A program made the translations under genes and the position numbers. From assembly GCA_963931525.1 (NCBI GenBank), contig OZ007023.1, forward strand, positions 372,001-436,000: a stretch of DNA of 64,000 bases. The letters are read 5' to 3'. Position 1 is the stretch's first letter; each line of letters begins with the position of its first letter. Under the pieces are notes generated by a model. That model worked only from the letters and a program-made list of their open reading frames with translations. It did not search any database and was not told where the DNA came from. The stretch comes from Fimenecus sp900545625. Lineage in GTDB: Bacteria; Bacillota; Clostridia; Oscillospirales; Acutalibacteraceae. Shown here one piece after another: positions 50,751-58,620 of this stretch.

Positions 50751-51529
50751 TGCATCATTTCCCACATCAGGATCGCGGCGGCGGCGGCCGCGTTGAGCGA
50801 CTCCGCTCTGCCGCGCATAGGGATGGTAACGCGCGCCGAAGCCGCTTCGAGCACCGCGTCGGACACCCCGTTCCCCTCGTTGCCGACCACGAGCACCGCA
50901 CCGCCGGAGAAATCCGCTTCCCGCACGGGGGTGGCGGTCTTGTCCGGGACGGCGGCAAAGGTCGGCAGGGTTTCGCCGAGCGTTTTGAGCGTTTCGGCGA
51001 GATCGTCGGTCTCCGCCACGGGCAGCCGCAAGAGCGAGCCCATGGAGGCGCGCAGCGCCTTCGGGTTAAAGCGGTCGCACCCGCCGGAAACGAGCAGGCC
51101 CGTAACGCCCAGCGCCTCCGCCGTGCGGGAGGTGGCGCCGAGATTCTGCGGGTTCTGGATATGATCGAGCGCAAGCCATTTTTCCCCGCGCCGCACCGTG
51201 AACGCCGTGCGCGGCGGGCATTGCGCCACGCAGAACACCCCCTGCGTCGTGACGGTGTCCGAGAGCTTTTCGGCGACCGCGTCGGAAACGACGAATACCG
51301 TTTCGGCGGCGGAAAGCAGCGTCTCTAAGCGTGCGCCGCCCTTCGCTTTCGCCGCTTCGGTACAAAATACGCTTTCGATCATAAGCCCGCTTTCGGCGCA
51401 GTCCGCGCACAGCCGCAGGCCTTCAAGCACAAAAAGCCCCGTCTTTTTTCGTTCGGCCGCCGTGTCGCGCAGGCGGCAAAACGCCTGCACGCGCTCATTT
51501 TTGCGGCTCGCAATGGTCTGAAACTGCAT
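50747..51529 (-). CDS. TrmH-family (SpoU) RNA methyltransferase
   Basis: 260 residues. SAM-dependent 2'-O-ribose methyltransferase of rRNA or tRNA. N-terminal substrate-binding part (about 1-95; NERVQAFCRLRDTAAERKK, FVLEGLRLC) and a SPOUT C-terminal domain with LDHIQNPQNLGATSRTAEALG, VGNEGNGVSDAVL and IPMRGRAESLNAAAAAAILMW. The ATG at 51529 after GGGGGAG is chosen. The exact target nucleotide cannot be told; the rplT neighbourhood is typical. Confidence 0.9.
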   Translation of the reverse strand: MQFQTIASRKNERVQAFCRLRDTAAERKKTGLFVLEGLRLCADCAESGLMIESVFCTEAAKAKGGARLETLLSAAETVFVVSDAVAEKLSDTVTTQGVFCVAQCPPRTAFTVRRGEKWLALDHIQNPQNLGATSRTAEALGVTGLLVSGGCDRFNPKALRASMGSLLRLPVAETDDLAETLKTLGETLPTFAAVPDKTATPVREADFSGGAVLVVGNEGNGVSDAVLEAASARVTIPMRGRAESLNAAAAAAILMWEMMQ

Positions 51530-51581
51530 ACGCTCCCCCAGCAATTCGGCAAAATTCGCCGAGCCTTTGAAAACGGAAACC

Positions 51582-51611
51582 ACGCCCCGCGTACACACTG
51601 GGCGTGGTTTT
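51582..51611 (-). terminator. Terminator of infC-rpmI-rplT
   Basis: CCACGCCC/GGGCGTGG stem with a 12-nt loop, directly after the rplT stop; TTTCCGTTTTC follows when read leftwards. Confidence 0.8.
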
Positions 51612-51614
51612 AGC

Positions 51615-51971
51615 TTATTGAAGCGCCGCTTTTGCCTGCTCGCACAGGGCGGTAAACGCAGCGGGATCTGCGATCGCGATCTCGGAAAGCATCTTGCGGT
51701 TGAGCTCGACGCCTGCCTTTTTCAGCCCGTTGATGAACGTGGAATAGTTCATGCCGTTGAGCTTGCACGCCGCGGAAATGCGGGTGATCCAAAGCCGACG
51801 GAAATCGCGTTTCTTCTGCTTTCTGCCGATGTAGGCGTACTGCCCGGACTTCATGACCGCCTGCTTTGCGGTCTTGAACAGACGGCTCTTGGAACCGTAA
51901 TACCCTTTCGCAAGTTTGAGGGTCTTATTTCTTCTTTTGCGCGTCATCATCGCGCCTTTTACTCGTGCCAT
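51615..51971 (-). CDS. rplT: 50S ribosomal protein L20
   Basis: 118 residues. Essential for 23S rRNA assembly; also a translational or transcriptional repressor of this operon in Firmicutes. Very conserved: MARVKGAMMTRKRRNKTLKL, AKGYYGSKSRLFKTAKQAV, RDFRRLWITRISAACKLNG. ATG with GGAGGTAA upstream. Confidence 0.98.
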   Translation of the reverse strand: MARVKGAMMTRKRRNKTLKLAKGYYGSKSRLFKTAKQAVMKSGQYAYIGRKQKKRDFRRLWITRISAACKLNGMNYSTFINGLKKAGVELNRKMLSEIAIADPAAFTALCEQAKAALQ

Positions 51972-52005
51972 TGCCTTGTTACCTCCGTATTATTCGCAGC
52001 GCTTC

Positions 52006-52203
52006 TTATTTATAGGGGATCAGGCGCTTGATCTGCTTTTGGTTGGTCGTATCGGCGACCGCAGTCTTACGCAGGTTGCGCTTGCGCTTGGTGCTCTTTT
52101 TGGTCAGGATGTGCGACTTGTTCGCGTGCGCGCGGATGGGCTTGCCGTTTTTCGACAGCTTAAAACGCTTTTTCGCTCCGGAATGGGTCTTGATTTTCGG
52201 CAT
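52006..52203 (-). CDS. rpmI: 50S ribosomal protein L35
   Basis: 65 residues. MPKIKTHSGAKKRFKLSKNG and a HILTKKSTKRKRNLRK motif identify it without doubt. AGGAGGAA precedes its ATG. Middle gene of infC-rpmI-rplT. Confidence 0.98.
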   Translation of the reverse strand: MPKIKTHSGAKKRFKLSKNGKPIRAHANKSHILTKKSTKRKRNLRKTAVADTTNQKQIKRLIPYK

Positions 52204-52245
52204 TTCAAATTCCTCCTGAATAATGAATGTAAGGTAAACCGCCGA

Positions 52246-52758
52246 TCACTTCAGCGGCGCAAGGAACATCAGCATCTGACGGCCCTCCATCTTGGAAGGC
52301 TTTTCGACCGTGGAGAATTCCTTGCACGCTTCGGCAAATTTTTCCATGGAACGGTGCCCGAGTTCGGGGTGCGCCATCTCACGGCCGCGGAAGCGGATGG
52401 AAACCTTTACCTTGTTGCCCGCCTTCAAAAATTTCTCGGCGTGCTTTGCCTTGGTCTCAAAGTCATGCGTGTCAATGTTCAGAGAAAGGCGGATCTCCTT
52501 GAGCTCGACCGTTTTCTGGTTTTTGCGCGCCTCTTTGTCGCGCTTGGCCTTTTCAAAACGGTACTTGCCGTAGTCCATGATCTTACAGACGGGCGGCTTC
52601 GCCGTGGGCGCGATCTTCACAAGGTCGAGGTTTTTCTCCTCCGCCTTTTTGAGCGCATCGCGCGCGGACATGACGCCAAGCTGCTCGCCGGTCTCGCTGA
52701 TGAGGCGCACCTCACGGTCACGGATCTGTTCATTGAGCTGCAGGTCTTTGGTACTGAT
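52246..52758 (-). CDS. infC: Translation initiation factor IF-3 (ATC start)
   Basis: About 170 residues. Prevents premature subunit joining and checks the initiator codon. N domain (LNEQIRDREVRLISETGEQL) and C domain (IRFRGREMAHPELG). The reading frame has no ATG: upstream of the conserved start (STKDLQLNEQ) it reads GTG-ATT-TGC-ATC. GAGGAG at 52767-52772 is 8 nt before ATC 52758, overlaps the GTG and is 2 nt before the ATT, so ATC is the best start. infC genes often use AUU/AUC, which IF-3 discriminates against, giving autoregulation. Confidence 0.95.
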   Translation of the reverse strand: MSTKDLQLNEQIRDREVRLISETGEQLGVMSARDALKKAEEKNLDLVKIAPTAKPPVCKIMDYGKYRFEKAKRDKEARKNQKTVELKEIRLSLNIDTHDFETKAKHAEKFLKAGNKVKVSIRFRGREMAHPELGHRSMEKFAEACKEFSTVEKPSKMEGRQMLMFLAPLK

Positions 52759-52772
52759 GCAAATCACTCCTC

Positions 52773-52817
52773 AAAAAAAATTAAAAGCGCGAACGAAGAC
52801 ACGTTCACGCTTTGCAA
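52773..52817 (-). promoter_or_regulatory. Attenuator-like terminator in infC leader
   Basis: Minus strand: AAAGCGTGAACG / CGTTCGCGCTTT hairpin then a TTTTAATTTTTTTT tract, ending at the infC ribosome site. Position and form suit transcription attenuation by ribosomal protein L20, known for infC-rpmI-rplT operons in Firmicutes. Confidence 0.75.
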
Positions 52818-52904
52818 CACGCAGTTTTCCCGCAAGGGAAGAAAGGTATTGACCTGCTTTGCACGAAACGCACAGGTGAGAACGGAACGCTCTTCTTTGT
52901 TTGC
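52818..52904 (-). promoter_or_regulatory. infC leader region upstream of attenuator
   Basis: Transcribed leader of about 130 nt from the promoter to infC. It contains CCCTTGCGGG and other short pairings that could form the anti-terminator or the L20-binding structure; the exact fold was not resolved. Confidence 0.5.
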
Positions 52905-52910
52905 TTTGGT

Positions 52911-52939
52911 ATCATACACCATTTTCTTTCGGATGTCAA
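52911..52939 (-). promoter_or_regulatory. Promoter of infC-rpmI-rplT
   Basis: Minus strand: -35 TTGACA (52934-52939), 17-nt spacer, -10 TATGAT (52911-52916). Confidence 0.88.
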
Positions 52940-53038
52940 CCCCGAATTTGGGGCGCGCCGTAATTTTGCCGTGCGGCGCGCAAGGTAAGCGAAAGCCGTA
53001 TTCAAAAGGGCTAACGCAAAAGTTTTAATTTCTCTTTT

Positions 53039-53238
53039 GCTCCCCTTGTCAGTTTGCTCCCCTGTCAGGGGTGATTCCCCGCAGTGCGGGGAAATGTCGC
53101 GAAGCGACAAAGGGGACGGCCGCCGTCAGCGGCTGTCGAGCGAAGTAAGCCTTGGGGCAGTCAAAAACCTTGATATTTCAAGGTTTCTCTCCCTCCGTCA
53201 CACGCTTCGCGCGTGCCACCTCCCTCGTCAGAGGGAGG
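53039..53238 (-). repeat. Multi-hairpin dispersed element, copy 2
   Basis: Reverse complement of the element at 6995-7176 with the same order of palindromes and a few differences: a perfect AACCTTGAAATATCAAGGTT palindrome here, and a short duplication at the CCCCTTGTC end. Non-coding. Confidence 0.87.
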
Positions 53239-53280
53239 AAAGGAGACATCTTTGACCGTCTCCGGACGGTTCCATCTCCT

Positions 53281-53376
53281 CTCCTGCGCTTCTTTTGGGA
53301 AAAGAATTTCGCGTCCTGCAAGACGCCGGGGCGCCGCCCCTCTACCCCGCCGCCTGCCCCCAAGGCGGGCGAAAAC
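53281..53376. repeat. Dispersed ~100-bp repeat, copy 2
   Basis: Matches the blocks listed for 27380-27480 and lies only about 40 bp from the multi-hairpin element. Confidence 0.6.
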
Positions 53377-53407
53377 TTTATGTGTTTGTGCGGTAGGCTA
53401 AGCCGCC

Positions 53408-54697
53408 TTACTTCATCAGCTTTTCCACATCCGACGGCAATATGCGCTTGGAGACAATAAACGTCTTGCGTGACAGCTTCCCCTTATCGGTATCATATGC
53501 GCCGCTTTCCTTGCGCGCGGTCGAAAAGATGCCGTAGGACGAGGTGACGACCGTGCCGTCTTGGAGCACGACGTTGCCGCAGTAGCCCGTATCGCCGTTG
53601 GCAGTCACAGCGGGCGCATCCTGCGAATCCAAATAGGTATGCGCAATTTTGATGCGGTACTGCCCCTCGCGCCCGTTTTTAAGGTCGTCGTAGGTGCCCA
53701 CCCAGGCGATCCAGCCCTCGGAATACCAGCCCATGCCCTTGCGCTCGTAATTCGTTTTCAGTTTTTCGGGGTCGCGCTCGATCGAGCGGAACGTGATGAA
53801 CAGCCGCCCGTCGGGCAGCCACTCGGCCTTGTGCCGCTCACCGTTTAAGGCGGCGGGCGCTTCCACGGGTGCGGACCAGGTCTTGCCCTCGTCGTGCGAG
53901 AAACTGAGCATGGAATTGATCTTTTTCGAATTGCAGCGCCCGATGAGCATCAGCTCGTCACCCGTGCCGCCTTCAGAGCGCACGCACTCGACCTCGCAAA
54001 GCTGCGCGGCGCGCTCGAAGCCGCGGTAAGCCCTGAAATACCGTTCGGGGCGCGACCAGTGCATATGCCCTTCGTCATCAAAGGTAAGGATGGTTTTATA
54101 ATTTTTGAAGCCGCGCTCGTGGAACAGGCCCATCCACTTATCCACGAACTTCCCGTTCTCTTTTAAGCGCGTCAGCGAGCTCATCGGCACGATGGGCAGG
54201 CAGGAAAAATCGGGATCGCCCTTCGGGTAAAACAGCTCGTACTCGCTCCATGTTTTGCCCTCGTCCGAGGAAAGCGAGCAGGAAAAGCCGCCCGTCGTCG
54301 GCTCACCGGGCCACTTCGGGTTGCCGCAAATCAAAATCAGCTTGTCCCCCCAGCCGTGTTCGGAAAAGGTCAGGCGGTAAACCGTGGGTGTTTCGCGCGA
54401 ATTTTCCCAGCTTTTCGGCGGATCTTCGATCGTATCGGGGTAGGTGCGCCCGCCGTCGTGACTGATGCGCGAGAGCGTTTTGCCCTTGCCGTGCCCGGCG
54501 GGGTACATGGTCAGGATATCCCCGTTTTGCAGCAGCACCGAGTCCGGGTGCCCAAGATACCCGTCGCCCTCGTCCACGGTCGAATACGCAAACAGGTACC
54601 GAAGTTCGTCCGGCACGGTTGCGTCCGCGCGGCTCAAATCGATCTGCGGGATCGTGTAATCCCGCCCCGGGGTGCGGTATTTGAAGAACATACCCAT
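53408..54697 (-). CDS. Sialidase/BNR-repeat family protein
   Basis: 429 residues. Six-bladed propeller type with three Asp-box motifs (SHDGGRTY near 79-86, SSDEGKTW near 143, SHDEGKTW near 269) and an N-terminal HPDSVLLQNGDILTMYPAG. These place it in the sialidase superfamily; candidate catalytic residues (arginine triad, Tyr/Glu pair) could not be fixed by eye. No signal peptide, so probably intracellular, acting on imported sialylated oligosaccharides or another glycan. ATG with GGAGG upstream. Monocistronic, flanked by repeats. Confidence 0.8.
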   Translation of the reverse strand: MGMFFKYRTPGRDYTIPQIDLSRADATVPDELRYLFAYSTVDEGDGYLGHPDSVLLQNGDILTMYPAGHGKGKTLSRISHDGGRTYPDTIEDPPKSWENSRETPTVYRLTFSEHGWGDKLILICGNPKWPGEPTTGGFSCSLSSDEGKTWSEYELFYPKGDPDFSCLPIVPMSSLTRLKENGKFVDKWMGLFHERGFKNYKTILTFDDEGHMHWSRPERYFRAYRGFERAAQLCEVECVRSEGGTGDELMLIGRCNSKKINSMLSFSHDEGKTWSAPVEAPAALNGERHKAEWLPDGRLFITFRSIERDPEKLKTNYERKGMGWYSEGWIAWVGTYDDLKNGREGQYRIKIAHTYLDSQDAPAVTANGDTGYCGNVVLQDGTVVTSSYGIFSTARKESGAYDTDKGKLSRKTFIVSKRILPSDVEKLMK

Positions 54698-54744
54698 GAA
54701 AAACCTCCGCGTTTTAGATTTTAGATATTAGATATTAGATATTA

Positions 54745-54956
54745 GACGTTAGATGTGGGGTGGGGGCGTTTGCGCAAAGCCGAAAGGCAGCACACCCCGT
54801 AGGGACAGCCCTTGCGGCTGTCCGTTTTAGATTTTAGATATTAGGTATTAGACGTTAGATGTGGGGTGGGGGCGTTTGCGCAAAGCCGAAAGGCAGCACA
54901 ACCCGTAGGGACAGCCCTTGCGGCTGTCCGTTTTAGATTTTAGGCATTAGATATTA
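54745..54956 (+). repeat. 106-bp tandem duplication with GTAG hairpins
   Basis: Two near-identical 106-bp units. Each contains a GGGGTGGGGGCG stretch, a GTAG head at 54799 or 54905, perfect stem GGACAGCC/GGCTGTCC with loop CTTGC, and a TTAGAT tract. Confidence 0.85.
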
Positions 54957-55012
54957 GATGTCGGACGTGGGGTGGGGAAGGTTGCACGAAGCCGGAAGTA
55001 CACACAAACCGC

Positions 55013-55152
55013 GTAGTGGCAGGCTTCCACGCCTGCCAGAAAGCACAGATTTTGGATCGCATTTCCGGGAACGCGACAGAAGATTTTCAAGCCAACAGGA
55101 AGTTATTCCGATCCCCGACTGCCCTTTGGCAGGCATGGAAGCCTGCCACTAC
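55013..55152. repeat. BIME-like unit: inverted pair of GTAG hairpins (TGGCAGGC type), second copy
   Basis: Left repeat 55013-55038 (GTAG, TGGCAGGC/GCCTGCCA, loop TTCCAC); right repeat 55127-55152, inverted, loop TTCCAT. The interior has no similarity to that of 37114-37256, although length and ends are the same. Confidence 0.85.
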
Positions 55153-55285
55153 GCGCGGAAAAGATGGTCTTTCTTCACAGACAAAAACAGTTTGGCTGTT
55201 CGGACTCCCACGCTGTACACCATGCAGCCTCAAGCTTTGTCTCAGCCGAAGACTTACGCAACCCGCGCGGAAGCAAATGGGCCGT

Positions 55286-57073
55286 TCACTTCTTCCAAAA
55301 CGCGAAGCGGTGCTTTTTCGGTTTGCTTAAAATGGGATGATCGATGATCTGCACGCTTTCGCGGTCGGTGCCCTCCTGCTCGAAAACGATCAGCTCGTTG
55401 CCCGTTTCCTTCAAAAGCCCCTTCGGCAGATACAGCGTCACCTGCGGACCTATCTCCCAATACCGGCCGAGATTGAAGCCGTTTATAAACACGCATCCCT
55501 TTTTGAAGCCCGACATATCCACAAAACAGTCCGCGTCGGTTGCGGCGTCAAACGTACCGCGCAGGAAGCGCGGGCAGTCATCCCTGACCTTGCCGAAATC
55601 AAGCCCCGCAAGCGAATCGAGCGGCAGGGTGCGGACGGTAAACCCGAACAGTTCCTGGTTGCCGAGCAGCACGCGGCGCAGCCCCTTGCGGTCATACAGG
55701 TGCTTGCCGTAGTTAACGCGCCCCATGGCTTCCACCAGAATGTCGATCTGCCGTTCACCCGAAAAGCCGGAAAGGCGCACGGAAAAGCCGTCGCCGTTTT
55801 CCATTTTCGGGTTGTCGCTGCGGTAATACGTCTTTTTGAGCTTGCCGTCTATGTACAGATACGCATTGTCATGCACGCCCTCGACATAAAGCGTCGCCGC
55901 TTCGTATTTGCCGCGCACCGTGACGGAATACAGGATATAGCCGAAGTTCTGCCCGAGCGCTTCCATGTGTACGGGTGCGGCAGTCTCGTGCGCCGTGCCG
56001 AGCACGTCGAGGTTTTCAAACAGCCCCGCGCTCTGCGTGAGCTTTACCTCGCCGACCGCCTGTAATTTCGGCTCGTCGGGCAGGCGCGTCGGCTCGATCC
56101 CCTGCTTGTCGCAAAGCAGCCGGCGCACGGCGTGATAGCCTGCCGTGTAGCCGCCCCACTCATTGAGCAGCGCGCTGTAATCGTAGCTGGTCACCGTCGG
56201 CTCATAGCCCTTGCCGTAGTTGGCGCCCGCCGTAAAGCCGAAGTTCGTGCCGCCGTGGAACATATACATATTGAAGCTCGCATCCATGTCCAGAAAATCG
56301 CCGATCTCCTTTGCGACCTCCTGCGACGAGCGCGTATGATGCCGGTCGCCCCAATGGTCGAACCAGCCGCACCAGAATTCGCCGCACATGTGCGGCTGCT
56401 TCTTTTGGAATTTATCCAGTTTTTTGAGAAGCGTTTTGGCGCGCGAACCGAAGTTCATCACCTTGAGCACATCGGGCAGTCCGCCGCCGGACAGCATCCA
56501 GTCGCAGTCGCCGTCGGAGGTGAACAGAAGGCTGTCCATTCCCACATCGAGCATGATCTGCCGCACCGCTTCGAGATAATCGTGGTCGTTGCCGTAGCTG
56601 CCATATTCGTTTTCGACCTGCATCAGGATGATGTTGCCGCCGTTTTTTTCGAGCAGCGGCACAATCTCGCGTGCAAGCGCCGCATAATACCGGCGCACCG
56701 CCGCAAGATACGGCGCATAGTTGCAGCGCAGGCGCATGTTTTCATCCTTTAAAAGCCACGCGGGGAAGCCGCCGAAATCCCATTCGGCGCAGATGTACGG
56801 GCCCGGCCGCACGATCGCGTACAACCCGAGCCGCTGTGCCGTGCGCAGGAATTCGGCGATGTCGAGCATCCCCGAAAAACAGAATTCACCCTCGCGCGGC
56901 TCGTGCAGGTTCCAGCACACATAGGTCTCCACCGTGTTGAAGCCTGCCGCCTTGAGCTTTTGAAGCCGGTCTTCCCAATGCTCGCGCGGGACGCGGAAAT
57001 AGTGTATCGCGCCCGAATAGATGGGGAACGGTTTCCCGTCCATGCAGAATTGCCCGTTTTCGATCGTCAGCAT
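55286..57073 (-). CDS. Glycoside hydrolase family 35 beta-galactosidase
   Basis: 595 residues. Releases terminal beta-galactose. (beta/alpha)8 domain with YSGAIHYFRVPREHW, ETYVCWNLHEPREGEF, RPGPYICAEWDFGGFP, the acid/base segment QVENEYGSYG (152-160) and the nucleophile segment CGEFWCGWFDHWG; C-terminal beta-sandwich domains (about 370-590) end with NGFNLGRYWEIGPQVTLYLP in two parts. No signal peptide, so probably cytosolic. ATG with AGGAG upstream. Confidence 0.95.
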   Translation of the reverse strand: MLTIENGQFCMDGKPFPIYSGAIHYFRVPREHWEDRLQKLKAAGFNTVETYVCWNLHEPREGEFCFSGMLDIAEFLRTAQRLGLYAIVRPGPYICAEWDFGGFPAWLLKDENMRLRCNYAPYLAAVRRYYAALAREIVPLLEKNGGNIILMQVENEYGSYGNDHDYLEAVRQIMLDVGMDSLLFTSDGDCDWMLSGGGLPDVLKVMNFGSRAKTLLKKLDKFQKKQPHMCGEFWCGWFDHWGDRHHTRSSQEVAKEIGDFLDMDASFNMYMFHGGTNFGFTAGANYGKGYEPTVTSYDYSALLNEWGGYTAGYHAVRRLLCDKQGIEPTRLPDEPKLQAVGEVKLTQSAGLFENLDVLGTAHETAAPVHMEALGQNFGYILYSVTVRGKYEAATLYVEGVHDNAYLYIDGKLKKTYYRSDNPKMENGDGFSVRLSGFSGERQIDILVEAMGRVNYGKHLYDRKGLRRVLLGNQELFGFTVRTLPLDSLAGLDFGKVRDDCPRFLRGTFDAATDADCFVDMSGFKKGCVFINGFNLGRYWEIGPQVTLYLPKGLLKETGNELIVFEQEGTDRESVQIIDHPILSKPKKHRFAFWKK

Positions 57074-57515
57074 AGATGAACTCCTGTTTTTTAGATTTTA
57101 GATGTTGGACATTGGATATTAGATGTTAGATGTGGGGTGGGGAAGTTTGTGCTAAACCGCAAATCTGCTCAAACCCGTTCCTCCCTCTGACGAGGGAGGT
57201 GGCAAAACGGCGTGTACGCCGTTTTGACGGAGGGAGAGACAAAAATAGAACTAAGCGCAGATTTTTCTCTCCCCCTGCCGCCTTACGGCGGCTTCCCCCT
57301 CGTCAGAGGGGGCAACGCACAACCGAAAATTTGCACATGCCCTTTTCTCCCGTCTTCCGAGGGCGATTCCCCTGTCAGGGGAAATGTCGCGAAGCGACAA
57401 AAGGGTTCGGGATTCGGAGAATCTGCCCCAGCCGCTTTCACGCATTGCCGCGGCTGCACACAAAACCTGCCTGTCCTGCTTCTGACTTCTGACCTCTGGC
57501 TTCTGTCATCTGATT
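57074..57515. repeat. Repeat-filled intergenic region
   Basis: No gene. TTAGAT-like tract at about 57092-57132 and a rearranged multi-hairpin element at 57180-57405. Confidence 0.7.
57180..57405 (+). repeat. Multi-hairpin dispersed element, variant
   Basis: Starts with the same CCTCCCTC/GAGGGAGG hairpin and ends with the CCCCTGTCAGGGG and TCGCGAAGCGA words, but the middle is replaced by other palindromes (AAAACGGCGT/ACGCCGTTTT, TGCCGCC/GGCGGC, CCCCCTC/GAGGGGG). Confidence 0.75.
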
Positions 57516-58370
57516 TCACACAAGCCCCAAATATTCTTCCAGACACTGCCCGCTTTCGTGCATCTCCTTTGCCGCCTCTTCCCCGACGAAGCGCCAGTGC
57601 CACGGCTCATACAGCATACCCGTAATGTCGGTCTTGTCCTCCGGGTAGCGCAAAACGAAGCCGTATTCCCACGCGTGCTCTGTAAGCCACGCAAATTCCC
57701 GTGTTGAAACAAAATCCGCGCTCGCGCTGCCGATGTCGATGCATAACCCCGCATTGTGCTCGCTCGCACCCGCCGGCTGGATGCGCTGCGCCGCCGCTGT
57801 CTGCGCTTCTTCCTGCGTCATCCCTGCGTTTAAATGCATCTGCACGCGGTTTTCATAGTTTTCCGCCTGCCGCGCCTGCGAGCAATAGCCCGCATACGGT
57901 GTGAGCGTGCAGCCGTCCGCCTTGGCGGCGGCGTACATTTCCGCAAAATACGGCGCGACGCGCGCGTCCAACTGCTCGTCGGAGCCCTCCACCGCCGCCG
58001 CAAGCTCCGGGACATAGTCTTCGGGCAGGCGGTATTGCAGCCCGATACAGGTCAGCGCCCAGTTGTCTCCCTCCGGCGTGACGGTCAGGATCTCGCCCTC
58101 GGCGGCGCGCTGCACGAGTCCCGCGCCCTGTGTGGTCGGAGCTTCGGTCGCGCCTTCAGTCGGGGCTTCAGTCGGCGCTTCGGTGGGCGCTTCGGTCGGC
58201 GCTTCGGTAGGCGGTTCGGTGGGCGGTTCCGTCACAGTCTCCGCCGGCTGTGCCGCAGCGCTGCGTTCGGTAAGCAGATACCCTGCCGTCAGCGCGCCGA
58301 GGATCACGATCAGCAGCAGCGCCAAAACGCCCTTGGCCTTTATGGCCCTTTTGGATATGGTTCTTGCCAT
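57516..58370 (-). CDS. VanY-type D-alanyl-D-alanine carboxypeptidase, membrane-anchored
   Basis: 284 residues. Peptidase M15B family, trims the terminal D-Ala of peptidoglycan stem peptides. Membrane segment about 13-33, then an extracytoplasmic PTE(A/P) linker (about 47-76) encoded by imperfect 12-bp repeats, then the catalytic domain with zinc ligands in SEHNAGLCIDIG (His and Asp) and EPWHWRFVG (catalytic Glu, His). The ATG at 58370 has GGAAGG about 9 nt upstream. It faces away from the divergent M28 gene. Confidence 0.9.
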   Translation of the reverse strand: MARTISKRAIKAKGVLALLLIVILGALTAGYLLTERSAAAQPAETVTEPPTEPPTEAPTEAPTEAPTEAPTEGATEAPTTQGAGLVQRAAEGEILTVTPEGDNWALTCIGLQYRLPEDYVPELAAAVEGSDEQLDARVAPYFAEMYAAAKADGCTLTPYAGYCSQARQAENYENRVQMHLNAGMTQEEAQTAAAQRIQPAGASEHNAGLCIDIGSASADFVSTREFAWLTEHAWEYGFVLRYPEDKTDITGMLYEPWHWRFVGEEAAKEMHESGQCLEEYLGLV

Positions 58371-58509
58371 TTGCATTTTCCTTCCGCACGGACAAAGCCT
58401 TGTCCATGCCGCTCTTATTGTAGAAGTTTTGCGCTGCGATGTCAACCGTTTTGCGCATACGAAGGGTGCGCTTTTCTAAAATTCGACGGCTGAAAAAATG
58501 AAATTTCTA

Positions 58510-58538
58510 TCGACTTTGTCAAAGACTTGTGATACAAT
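58510..58538 (+). promoter_or_regulatory. Promoter of the M28 peptidase operon
   Basis: TCGACT (58510-58515), 17-nt spacer, TACAAT (58533-58538) with an extended -10 TG. Confidence 0.55.
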
Positions 58539-58620
58539 TATATAGATCTGTGTGCGCACAGCGCTTTGTATGCGCACGGCGCAAAATCCGGGGCTTACCC
58601 CTTTTCACGGAGGAATGCTG

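Larger units (their letters stand above)
54698..55285. repeat. Repeat-filled intergenic region
   Basis: No gene. From left: TTAGAT/TTAGAC tract (54711-54755), a 106-bp tandem duplication (54745-54850 and 54851-54956) each with one GGACAGCC-type GTAG hairpin, more TTAGAT words, and the inverted TGGCAGGC-type pair at 55013-55152. Confidence 0.8.

Noticed and set aside
54698..55160. CRISPR array
   Set aside because: Repeats are irregular in length and spacing, include inverted hairpin pairs and a 106-bp tandem copy, and lack uniform unique spacers; no cas genes.
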